From the NCBI GenBank assembly GCA_900548285.1, contig URKE01000039.1, forward strand, positions 1-18,389: a stretch of 18,389 nt of DNA, read 5' to 3'. Within the stretch, counting starts at the first letter, position 1; every line of letters starts with the position of its first letter. This DNA comes from an uncultured Eubacteriales bacterium (GTDB taxonomy: Bacteria > Bacillota > Clostridia > Christensenellales > Borkfalkiaceae). The position numbers and the translations under genes are program-made. Below, piece by piece: positions 1-5,694 of this stretch. The notes beneath the pieces were generated by a model. The model was not told the DNA's origin and did not search any database. It saw nothing but the letters and a program-made list of their open reading frames with translations.

Positions 1-2
1 AT

Positions 3-203
3 GCGATATGTAAAATATATTCTTGTACAAGTAAAGGCGGAAACGTTTTAACATACCCCGAGGCTTATGCCTTTACTTGTTATTTGATAGAAAAATATAG
101 GTTCAGTAATGTCCTAAATTGTTGCATTAACTATAATTTTGACGGCATTTTCGGCTCAAATTACAATGTTGTAATGGACGAGTTTATAAAAAGTATCGCA
201 TAG
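3..203 (+). CDS. C-terminal fragment of a protein, possibly gluzincin peptidase-like (5' end outside window)
   Basis: An open frame enters from the left edge and stops at the TAG at 201-203, giving 66 residues with no start of its own. The tail reads YPEAYAFTCYLIEKYRF, then an FDGIFGSNY-like stretch and a final DEFIKSIA. This resembles the end of peptidase-MA/gluzincin-type domains, where a helix of the form YxxAYxFxxYLxxKYG is followed by FxxxFGxSYxxxxxxW/F. That assignment is from memory of the family pattern only. The catalytic HExxH would lie upstream and cannot be seen. The DNA is AT-rich like the next gene. The stop lies 134 nt before the preferred start of the transglutaminase-like gene. 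Confidence 0.5.
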   Translation, partial: AICKIYSCTSKGGNVLTYPEAYAFTCYLIEKYRFSNVLNCCINYNFDGIFGSNYNVVMDEFIKSIA

Positions 204-278
204 TCGAGGTAATATTATAAAGTTTGATTTATAATATGCATAACAAAAAACACTCATATTCATCCACAACAGTGTCGC

Positions 279-307
279 TTGAATATAAAAGTAATTTTTG
301 CTATCAA
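279..307 (+). promoter_or_regulatory. Candidate sigma-A promoter for the transglutaminase-like gene
   Basis: TTGAAT (279-284), 17-bp spacer, TATCAA (302-307), with a TG just upstream of the -10. Each box matches consensus at about 4 of 6 positions. Transcription would begin near 314, about 24 nt before the ATG at 338, which fits that start rather than the TTG at 224. This is a weak match in AT-rich DNA. Confidence 0.3.
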
Positions 308-337
308 TATTTGCGAGAAAATTTTCTTGGAGTATTT

Positions 338-1165
338 ATGACAAATATAGAATTAAAAGAGTATTGGGAAGAATTATTGAGCATTTATAAGGGTATCATA
401 TTCAATAATTGTAATTTTGCAGGTGGAATAAACGGAAGAATCAACTATAACTTTGATTGTCCGCAGTTTTACACGCTGAAAGAAAAATACAAGTTGGAAA
501 TACTTGCAAAACGAGGCAGAGATTTTGAAAGAGCAAAAAATCTTTTGTCTTTTTTCGCTCCGCGAATCAATCATAAAAGCGATTTTCAAAATGACATCAA
601 TTGTAACGCTATGGATTTATTGGAGTATTGCCTTGATAAGCCCGATAACGGGATAAATTGTCTTAATAAATCAAAAATTTTGCAAGAGTGTTGCCTTGCC
701 TTGGGTATTTATGCCCGTAGAGTATGGCTAATGCCTTACTCTCCCTATGATACCGATAATCACGTTGTCGTCGAAATATACGATTTTTATTTGGGCAAAT
801 GGATTATGCTCGATATGTCTGCAAACGGGTACTTTGTAAATTCAGACGGAGTGCCTCTATCTGTTCTCGAAATAAGAGATAAGTTTGCAGCAAACGAAAT
901 TTGCAAATTTGTAAAAACTTCCGCAGTTCACGATAATTTTTTTAGCGATATGCAAATGGAATGCCTGTATTATAAACAATATTTTGCAAAAAATCTCTGT
1001 TATTTATTTGTAGAAACGCAAAACGAATTTTCGGATAATAAAAAACGGTTATCATTCATTCCGTACAACTTTGACTTAACTAAAAACTTGAAATATAAAT
1101 CATTTATCGAAGAAGATATTCCTCCCATTGGTAATATATCAATACTATTAAATGCTCCCAAATAA
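338..1165 (+). CDS. Transglutaminase-like (papain-fold) domain protein
   Basis: Protein of 275 residues with the transglutaminase-like core. Cys108 (GINCLNKS), followed by an ALGIYARRVW helix/strand, His142 (DNHVVVEIYD) and Asp159 (KWIMLDMS) have the order and spacing of the Cys-His-Asp triad. Bacterial members act as proteases, peptide cyclases or cross-linkers, and the substrate here cannot be read. No signal peptide or membrane segment is apparent, so a cytoplasmic location is likely. I chose the ATG at 338 because GGAG sits 5 nt upstream and a possible promoter lies just ahead. The frame stays open back to a TTG at 224, but that start has only a GAGGT 13 nt away. The gene is AT-rich, follows an unrelated partial gene, and ends at a hairpin shared with the convergent sigma-like gene. 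The fold is fairly sure and the role is unknown. Confidence 0.75.
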   Translation: MTNIELKEYWEELLSIYKGIIFNNCNFAGGINGRINYNFDCPQFYTLKEKYKLEILAKRGRDFERAKNLLSFFAPRINHKSDFQNDINCNAMDLLEYCLDKPDNGINCLNKSKILQECCLALGIYARRVWLMPYSPYDTDNHVVVEIYDFYLGKWIMLDMSANGYFVNSDGVPLSVLEIRDKFAANEICKFVKTSAVHDNFFSDMQMECLYYKQYFAKNLCYLFVETQNEFSDNKKRLSFIPYNFDLTKNLKYKSFIEEDIPPIGNISILLNAPK

Positions 1166-1213
1166 AATTAAATTTATTAACTGTCGATAAAAATCATTAG
1201 TATAAAAATAAAG

Positions 1214-1254
1214 CCCGATATTTCCACATATCTCACTGGAATTATCGGGTTTTT
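1214..1254. terminator. Bidirectional intrinsic terminator between convergent genes
   Basis: Arms 1214-1225 and 1238-1249 form a 12-bp stem with one mismatch and a 12-nt loop. On the plus strand TTTTT follows (1250-1254). On the minus strand the stem is followed by a T-rich stretch. It serves the transglutaminase-like gene (plus) and the sigma-like gene (minus). Confidence 0.75.
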
Positions 1255-1280
1255 CATATATTGATTGAGTTTTAACGGCA

Positions 1281-1898
1281 TTAGCAGAACGCCGATACAT
1301 ATTTTTGTCTGATACGGTTTTGTCGACGCCAAATCGTCGTGCGATTCGCATTGCAAAGTTTGGCAATTTCAATGCAGGTTAGCCCGACCATTAAATGAGA
1401 TAGGGTTTCTTGTTCGACTGTTGTAAGTTTCATTTTCTTTACAATGCCGTCAACAGCGGTATAATCGTTTTTCTGCTCGTCGTCGAGTATTGTTTTGGTT
1501 TCTTCCGTAATTCGCTCGTCAAGGCTCACTGTGTTTATTATATGGCGAGTATATTGCTTTTCCAAATAATTATCGGTGCAACGGAAACAAGCACTTCTAA
1601 TTGTCGTCGCCTTTCCGTATTTTGTGATATAGCCATCGCCGAGTTTCTTGCCTATATGCTCGCATAAAAACAACATTGCCTCTTGTGCAATATCATATGC
1701 GTTTGAAAATGGTGAAAGATCATCTTTCGGGCGATTCATATCTCTTAATAATCCTTTGTAGAGATAATGCAAGTCTTTACCCGAGCGGACAATTACCGTT
1801 TTAATACAGGTCAAAGCGATTACTTCGCCTATCTTCTGTATATTTTTTGCCGAGATAACTACATCGTTATCTAAAATTCCTTTGTTTACTTCTATCAT
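1281..1898 (-). CDS. Sigma-70-like / HTH DNA-binding protein
   Basis: Protein of 205 residues. The C-terminal part (about 157-200: LTTVEQETLSHL, then GLTCIEIAKLC and NRTTIWRRQNRIRQ) is a helix-turn-helix like sigma-70 region 4. The middle (about 64-115: SNAYDIAQEAMLFLCEHIGKK followed by TIRSACFRCTDNYL) resembles small sigma-like proteins common in Clostridia phages and conjugative elements, where it occupies the region-2-like position. It would act as an alternative sigma factor or transcription regulator. The ATG at 1898 is preceded by GGAGGT with 9 nt spacing, and a TTGACT-16-TAAAAT promoter lies about 75 nt upstream. It is convergent with the transglutaminase-like gene and shares its terminator. 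AT-rich codons and the family's usual setting suggest an acquired or mobile origin, but no integrase or conjugation gene is in the window. Confidence 0.7.
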   Translation of the reverse strand: MIEVNKGILDNDVVISAKNIQKIGEVIALTCIKTVIVRSGKDLHYLYKGLLRDMNRPKDDLSPFSNAYDIAQEAMLFLCEHIGKKLGDGYITKYGKATTIRSACFRCTDNYLEKQYTRHIINTVSLDERITEETKTILDDEQKNDYTAVDGIVKKMKLTTVEQETLSHLMVGLTCIEIAKLCNANRTTIWRRQNRIRQKYVSAFC

Positions 1899-1940
1899 TT
1901 CTTGGATACCTCCGATTTTTTCTCGCCTTTCGGCAAAAAC

Positions 1941-1954
1941 GGGGTGGCACCGGG
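1941..1954 (+). promoter_or_regulatory. Orphan T-box-like motif
   Basis: GGGGTGGCACCGGG contains the 11-base core GGGTGGNACCG of the T-box antiterminator consensus AGGGTGGNACCGCG, where TGGN pairs with the 3' end of uncharged tRNA. No stem I/specifier loop, no following terminator and no synthetase or amino-acid gene can be seen downstream. On the minus strand it lies in the 5' leader of the sigma-like gene. It is either a decayed riboswitch remnant or a chance match. Confidence 0.25.
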
Positions 1955-1972
1955 AAAAGTTAGAAGTTTTTT

Positions 1973-2000
1973 ATTTTATCGTCGGTTTAACGGAAGTCAA
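1973..2000 (-). promoter_or_regulatory. Promoter of the sigma-like gene
   Basis: On the minus strand: TTGACT (1995-2000), 16-bp spacer, TAAAAT (1973-1978), with 5 of 6 matches in each box. The expected start is near 1966, giving a leader of about 68 nt. Confidence 0.5.
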
Positions 2001-2241
2001 CGAACAAGCACAAAAATTGTTGCGTTGGTATCTGTTGCAATTAAAAGACTTAGCAAGAATTTTTTGCCGTTGACTTGCGATTTTCACTGTGCTACAACGC
2101 GACGACGAAAGGCGATAAATCGGAGAATCATATAGTGCCATATAAAGAGTGTCCATAAAATGAAACAGCAACTCTTCAATCAAGGATAAAGAACGCAGAA
2201 AAAACTAACGACGCGATACGCCGAAAACTTTTCTTTTCCGA

Positions 2242-2271
2242 TTGACTCGGAATATAAAAATGTCATATAAT
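2242..2271 (+). promoter_or_regulatory. Sigma-A promoter of the DUF1003 gene
   Basis: TTGACT (2242-2247), 18-bp spacer, perfect TATAAT (2266-2271). Transcription would begin near 2278, where a short inverted repeat (GTGAC 2278-2282, GTCAC 2292-2296) opens the leader. The gene's ATG is at 2328. Confidence 0.7.
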
Positions 2272-2327
2272 CCATATGTGACGAAAACTCGGTCACGAAT
2301 ATTTTTGCACAGAGGAAATATTGTTTT

Positions 2328-2909
2328 ATGAATTACAAAAACAACAAAAATAACAAAAAGAAAATTATCGAAGAACTGCTGCACGAATCGGATATGGAAA
2401 TGACAGACGAAGAACTCATAGGCGAAATACTCAGCACGAAAGTCACTGAAAATTACGAAAAAACGGAAAAAGTTTCTTTCGGACAGAAAGCGGCGGACGC
2501 CGTTGCCCGGTTCGCCGGAAGTTGGGCGTTCATTTTCAGTTTCGTCGCCATAATGATTATATGGATGATTCTGAACGTAATTCTCGCCGCCAACGCGTTC
2601 GACGCGTATCCGTTTATTCTCCTTAATCTTGTTCTGTCGTGTATCGCGGCGATTCAGGCTCCGCTTATCATGATGAGCCAGAACAGGCAGGAAGCAATAG
2701 ACAGAAGACGCGCCGAAAACGATTACAAAGTAAACCTTAAAAGCGAATTCGTCATCGACGAACTTTATAAAAAAACGGAACAAATTTACGAAACTCAGAA
2801 AAAAATACTGAAGTTTATCGAATCCCGTTCGTCTTCGGTCGAGCCGATTACAGATTCTTCGGCGACGCCTTCCGACGAAAAGAACAAAACCGATGGCAAA
2901 AACAAGTGA
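2328..2909 (+). CDS. DUF1003 family membrane protein
   Basis: Protein of 193 residues with the DUF1003 pattern: FGQKAADAVARFAGSWAFI, first membrane helix (about 65-87, ending IIWMILN), then FDAYPFILLNLVLS and a second helix (about 95-117), closing with APLIMMSQNRQ and a DRRRAENDYKVNLK stretch. The N-terminus is Asn/Lys-rich and probably disordered. After the second helix come a helix likely to form a coiled coil (about 139-167) and a polar Ser/Asp/Lys tail. It is a two-helix inner-membrane protein of unknown function. GAGGA lies 11 nt before the ATG. It is a single-gene unit with its own promoter, ending toward the strong hairpin at 2980-3012. The family call is firm. Confidence 0.88.
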   Translation: MNYKNNKNNKKKIIEELLHESDMEMTDEELIGEILSTKVTENYEKTEKVSFGQKAADAVARFAGSWAFIFSFVAIMIIWMILNVILAANAFDAYPFILLNLVLSCIAAIQAPLIMMSQNRQEAIDRRRAENDYKVNLKSEFVIDELYKKTEQIYETQKKILKFIESRSSSVEPITDSSATPSDEKNKTDGKNK

Positions 2910-2950
2910 ATTTCCGCATATCAAACACGTCAATAAAAACAAAAAATAAG

Positions 2951-2967
2951 CGATAATCGGCTTATAG
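2951..2967 (-). repeat. Dispersed 17-bp intergenic repeat, copy 1 (one mismatch)
   Basis: Read on the minus strand this is CTATAAGCCGATTATCG. It differs at one base from the element shared by copies at 5634 and 16123. It lies between the DUF1003 stop and its terminator hairpin. Confidence 0.45.
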
Positions 2968-2979
2968 GGGCATTTTAAA

Positions 2980-3013
2980 GGCGGCGGCTATGCTTTTTGC
3001 ATAGCCGCCGCCC
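2980..3013. terminator. Strong bidirectional hairpin terminator
   Basis: Perfect 14-bp GC-rich stem (2980-2993 with 2999-3012) around a TTTTT loop. It lies between the convergent DUF1003 gene and the spore-coat genes. The tails (CATATTTTAT on plus, CTTTAAAATG on minus) are only moderately T-rich. Confidence 0.8.
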
Positions 3014-3060
3014 ATATTTTATCGTTCGTTTTACGTTCGTTACGAATCGCTGCGCGTTCC

Positions 3061-3342
3061 TTATTTTTCAAGGTTTTTCAACGTTTTGGAAAAAGTGTTT
3101 ATCTTTTCGTCGATAACGGTTTTGTCGGCGGGCTGCACTTCGTAATACCCGTTTTTCTGCATCGTTTCAAAAACGCCGTACTGCTCTTCCGCGGTTTCGA
3201 ACATGTTGGACTTCACCGCTTTTCTCACGTCTTTTCCGCACGCCTCGGTCATCGCCGAGCCGTAAAGTTTAACGAGATTTTTCTCGCCCGTTAAAATATC
3301 GTACAAAGCGTCCTTTTCGTTTAAAATATTTTCGTTCTTCAT
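3061..3342 (-). CDS. CotF-family spore coat protein
   Basis: Protein of 93 residues that fits the Coat F pattern: LNEKDALYDILTGEKNLVK at the start, then YGSAMTEACGKDVRKAV and a C-terminal YGVFETMQKNGYYEVQPAD. The MQxxGxY...ADxxxI ending is typical. These are small, helical, ferritin-like coat proteins laid down on the spore surface. The start has GAGGTGAG overlapping the stop codon of the preceding gene, 9 nt away, so the two small genes are translated together. The hairpin at 2980-3012 follows it. There are no membrane segments. The family is well supported. The exact coat layer and timing are unknown, and I recognise no sporulation-sigma promoter. Confidence 0.82.
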   Translation of the reverse strand: MKNENILNEKDALYDILTGEKNLVKLYGSAMTEACGKDVRKAVKSNMFETAEEQYGVFETMQKNGYYEVQPADKTVIDEKINTFSKTLKNLEK

Positions 3343-3351
3343 TTTCTCACC

Positions 3352-3540
3352 TCACTGAAGCAGTCCGAGCAGGACCGCGTAACGCTTAGCGTGGTTGCAA
3401 GCTATCGTTTTCATTTCGTTTGCCAGAGTTGCGTCCGTCAGCGTCTTTGAATAAAACGTTGCCTTTTTCGCCACGCTTTCTTCCAGATTCATAAGGTCGG
3501 ATATAAAATCGACCTCTTTTGCCGTTAGTTTTGGTTGCAT
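3352..3540 (-). CDS. Small CotF-like spore coat companion protein
   Basis: Protein of 62 residues, helical: LTAKEVDFISDLMNLEES, then KKATFYSKTLTD and KTIACNHAKRYAVLLGLLQ. It resembles the short proteins that often precede a CotF protein in Clostridia, with a similar two-helix start of the form LTxKExxFxxDLxxxExxxxxK. GGGAGG lies close upstream of the ATG at 3540, inside the 3' arm of a 12-bp hairpin, so translation may be hindered until the hairpin opens. The stop codon overlaps the ribosome-binding site of the next coat gene. Assignment rests on size, pattern and pairing with the CotF gene. Confidence 0.7.
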   Translation of the reverse strand: MQPKLTAKEVDFISDLMNLEESVAKKATFYSKTLTDATLANEMKTIACNHAKRYAVLLGLLQ

Positions 3541-3542
3541 AA

Positions 3543-3579
3543 AAATACCTCCCGAGAAATTCTCTCACGGAAGGTATTT
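3543..3579 (-). promoter_or_regulatory. Hairpin sequestering the coat-gene ribosome-binding site (possible terminator)
   Basis: On the minus strand, arms AAATACCTTCCG (3579-3568) and CGGGAGGTATTT (3554-3543) pair over 12 bp with a single T-G wobble and a 13-nt loop. The 3' arm contains the GGGAGG of the small coat gene and runs into a five-T tract directly before its ATG. The structure could end transcription from the HNH gene side, mask the ribosome-binding site, or both. Confidence 0.55.
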
Positions 3580-3605
3580 CCATTTTTGTTATTTTTTAAT
3601 CTTTT

Positions 3606-4106
3606 TCAAGTAAATTTTTTCAGATATTCGAGATTTACGCTCCATTCCGGAATCTCGTTTCTGCGCCGATGGATTTCGTTCGCTCTCCCGAGAGCCTTGA
3701 CGTAATCGGCGTAAGAACACTTGTTGACCTTCATAAAATGCGCGATTGCCTTTTCCTCGTCGCCGAGAAGTTGCGTTCTGCCGATGTGGATAACCGAATG
3801 GCACGAATGACACACCGCGATAACGTCCTCGAGCTTCTGGACGGCGTTTTTCTCGTCGTAACTCCACCGTTCGTGCGCTTCGAGCCGTTTTGCCGGTCTG
3901 CCGCAAATCATACATTTGCCGTCCGCTCTCGCGTAAGCCTCGCGGCGGACAACGTCCCATTGAGCAGGTTTTAAGATGCTCCTTAAGTTGGAGTACCAAC
4001 AACCGTCCGGCACGAGTTCGAAATCGAGTTTTAATTTATTATCTGTCGATTTTTTATCTGTCGATTTATTATCGTTCAAATTATTATCGGTCAAATTTTT
4101 ATCCAT
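3606..4106 (-). CDS. HNH endonuclease-family protein
   Basis: Protein of 166 residues with an HNH/zinc module. CxxC at Cys65/Cys68 (GKCMICGRP), His78-Glu79 (LEAHERWSYDEKN), then Cys99/Cys102 and His107 (VCHSCHSVIHIGR) match the ββα-metal HNH arrangement with a structural zinc. Before it is a CWYSNLRS...QWDVVRREAY stretch common in this HNH subgroup. Such proteins cut DNA or RNA, but the substrate is not evident. The first 24 residues are a low-complexity run of four 5-residue repeats. The start codon overlaps the permease stop (TGATG), so translation is probably coupled. No good Shine-Dalgarno lies at normal spacing. Sitting last in an RNase G/thioesterase/ABC operon is not an obvious setting for a restriction enzyme. 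Confidence 0.75.
   Translation of the reverse strand: MDKNLTDNNLNDNKSTDKKSTDNKLKLDFELVPDGCWYSNLRSILKPAQWDVVRREAYARADGKCMICGRPAKRLEAHERWSYDEKNAVQKLEDVIAVCHSCHSVIHIGRTQLLGDEEKAIAHFMKVNKCSYADYVKALGRANEIHRRRNEIPEWSVNLEYLKKFT
4035..4094 (-). repeat. Imperfect 15-bp tandem repeat in the HNH gene
   Basis: Four 15-bp units encode LTDNN, LNDNK, STDKK and STDNK right after the first four residues of the HNH protein. In-frame units can change number by slippage without breaking the gene. Confidence 0.7.
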
Positions 4107-4888
4107 CAGTCAACGTTAAGTCCTTTCGATAAATATCTGTAAGAGAAAAACAGCATAAGGAAGTCTATCCCCGCAACGAGCAGAATGAAAAACCATAATA
4201 TGACGTGAACGGGTACGTTGAAAAAGCCCGAATTTACAAGACCGGACAATAAAAACGCAAACGCAACCACGAAGAAAAATCCCATAAGGACAAGAGAGCT
4301 TATAACCTTTCCCGTCTTTTTGCGTCTTGCAAGGCGATTGCTGAAAAGAATCGCAAAAACAACCTCGGATATAAGGAATAACACGCCCCCTGCAACAAGC
4401 AGAAACACTTCGAGCGAAATAAAAAACGAATTAACCGTCATATTTTTAAACAATTCGCCGAAAGCGGGCGCGAAATTAACCCCCTGTTTCAGCAACGTCG
4501 GCATAAATGCGAGAACAAAAGATAATATCATTGCCGCGAAAAATATCGCAAGCCAGACGATAATGACAAGCAACCTTGCGAAAAACTGATCTTTCATGCT
4601 CGCCGGCAAAGTGAACGTGAGATACGCCTCGTCTGTCGCGACCGCGCGATAAAACGAACCGAAAAGAACGTAAACGAGCGCGGCGCAACCGAACATTATA
4701 ATCGGATAAGTTAAAGCGTTGATCATGCGGCAAGCGAACGAGATCCAACCGACGCTCCGCCCTTTTTCGTCGTAAGACGCAAGCCCCGACAGCCCGGAGA
4801 TAAGAGATATGCCGAGCATCACGCCTATTATAATGAGAAAAGTTTTGACGTTTTTTACGAATTCCGTTTTAAAAATCTTCGAAAACAT
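4106..4888 (-). CDS. ABC transporter permease (ABC-2-like, six membrane helices)
   Basis: Protein of 260 residues, strongly hydrophobic, with about six membrane helices: near residues 16-38 (LIIIGVMLGISLISGL), then around CAALVYVLF, VIIVWLAIFFAAMIL, FLLVAGGVLFLIS, SSLVLMGFFFVVAF and VILWFFILLVAGIDF. It would form the channel partner of the ATPase encoded just upstream. The ATG at 4888 is chosen because GGGAGGTG lies about 5 nt before it. An in-frame ATG 18 nt upstream would have that site inside the coding region. The start lies 20 nt inside the ATPase gene, and the stop overlaps the HNH start. The transported substrate cannot be told. Confidence 0.82.
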   Translation of the reverse strand: MFSKIFKTEFVKNVKTFLIIIGVMLGISLISGLSGLASYDEKGRSVGWISFACRMINALTYPIIMFGCAALVYVLFGSFYRAVATDEAYLTFTLPASMKDQFFARLLVIIVWLAIFFAAMILSFVLAFMPTLLKQGVNFAPAFGELFKNMTVNSFFISLEVFLLVAGGVLFLISEVVFAILFSNRLARRKKTGKVISSLVLMGFFFVVAFAFLLSGLVNSGFFNVPVHVILWFFILLVAGIDFLMLFFSYRYLSKGLNVD

Positions 4889-5606
4889 TTTCGCACCTCC
4901 CCGCATCCGGCCGGGAATATCTGAATTCTTCCCGGAATATTTCGTCTATGGTTCTGCCCGATTCGTGGACTTCTTTCGCGCTTCCCGGCTCGCCGAGTCT
5001 GCAACCTCTCACGAACACGTATTCGTCGAGAATTTCCTCGACGTCCCTTATGAGGTGAGTGGAAACGACTATCGTAGCGCCGCTCTTGAAACGCGACAGA
5101 ATGGTTTCGATGATAAACTCGCGCGCGGCGGGATCTACGCCGCCTATCGGCTCGTCTAAAAGATAAAGTCTGGCGCGGCGCGCCATAACGGCTATGAGTT
5201 GCACCTTTTCCTTTGTTCCCTTCGACAGCGTTTTTAGTTCGGCTTTTTTGTTTACGCCGAGAACGTTAAGCATTTTTTCCGCCGCCGAAACGTCGAAATC
5301 TTCATAAAAAAGCGAAAAATACTCAAGCACGCTTGCAACGGTCTGCGTCGGACGCAGATACGTTCTTTCCGGCAGAAAAGAAACGATCTTTTTCGTTTCC
5401 GCTCCGATCGGTTTCCCGTCTACGGTAATGCTTCCGCCGTCCGGCGTCAGAAGCCCCGCAACGCATTTCATAAGCGTTGTCTTTCCGCTGCCGTTAGGAC
5501 CTAAAAGCCCGACGATTTTCCCTTCTCCCAAAGAGAGGTTCACTCCGTCCAGGGCGACGAACTTCCCGTACTTTTTTGTGAGATTGTTAATTTCGAGCAA
5601 CGCCAT
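4869..5606 (-). CDS. ABC transporter ATP-binding protein (YtrB-like)
   Basis: Protein of 245 residues with a complete ATPase domain: Walker A GPNGSGKT (36-43), Walker B RLYLLDEP (about 146-153) and switch His184 (STH). The signature is LSKGTKEK (127-134) instead of LSGGQ, and the Q-loop region reads FLPERTYL. Both variants are usual in YtrB/ABC-2 type transporters. Two ATGs are adjacent. The second (5606) has 6 nt spacing from AAGGAGG and is preferred over 5609. The permease gene begins within its last codons, so the two are made together. No GntR-type regulator gene is present upstream, unlike typical ytr operons. Substrate unknown. Confidence 0.88.
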   Translation of the reverse strand: MALLEINNLTKKYGKFVALDGVNLSLGEGKIVGLLGPNGSGKTTLMKCVAGLLTPDGGSITVDGKPIGAETKKIVSFLPERTYLRPTQTVASVLEYFSLFYEDFDVSAAEKMLNVLGVNKKAELKTLSKGTKEKVQLIAVMARRARLYLLDEPIGGVDPAAREFIIETILSRFKSGATIVVSTHLIRDVEEILDEYVFVRGCRLGEPGSAKEVHESGRTIDEIFREEFRYSRPDAGRCENVFEDF

Positions 5607-5633
5607 CATATTCCTCCTTTAGCGCAAAAACAC

Positions 5634-5650
5634 TCTATAAGTCGATTATC
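5634..5650 (+). repeat. Dispersed 17-bp intergenic repeat, copy 2
   Basis: TCTATAAGTCGATTATC, identical to 16123-16139 and nearly matched at 2951-2967. It sits in the 85-bp gap between the thioesterase and ABC ATPase genes and overlaps the -10 of a candidate minus-strand promoter. Confidence 0.5.
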
Positions 5651-5672
5651 GGGCAAAAATCGCAACCATCAA
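5645..5672 (-). promoter_or_regulatory. Candidate internal promoter ahead of the ABC ATPase gene
   Basis: On the minus strand: TTGATG (5667-5672), 16-bp spacer, GATAAT (5645-5650). It lies in the only sizeable gap of the operon, so the ABC/HNH genes may also be expressed apart from RNase G and the thioesterase. Confidence 0.3.
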
Positions 5673-5694
5673 CACTGCAACCGTCCGCAAAATC

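Larger units (their letters stand above)
1899..2327. other. Non-coding interval with promoters for both flanking genes
   Basis: No convincing gene lies in these 429 bases. They hold a minus-strand promoter (1973-2000), a plus-strand promoter (2242-2271), a T-box-like motif (1941-1954), and a 9-bp inverted repeat with distant arms (AAGTCAACG at 1994-2002, CGTTGACTT at 2068-2076). The small minus-strand frame at 1971-2183 has no ribosome-binding site and no recognisable family. The stretch around 2145-2165 could be a relic of a mobile element end, but no partner end was seen. Confidence 0.5.

Noticed and set aside
224..337. Upstream extension of the transglutaminase-like protein from TTG 224 or ATG 236
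   Set aside because: Poor ribosome-binding spacing and a candidate promoter inside this stretch. The ATG at 338 has GGAG 5 nt upstream.
1971..2183. 70-codon minus-strand frame and a possible insertion-sequence end near 2145-2165
   Set aside because: No ribosome-binding site, no family pattern, and no matching inverted end or target duplication nearby, so a mobile element cannot be claimed.
2205..2942. 245-codon minus-strand frame over the DUF1003 gene
   Set aside because: It covers the DUF1003 promoter and gene in antisense, is Phe/Arg-rich and has no ribosome-binding site.
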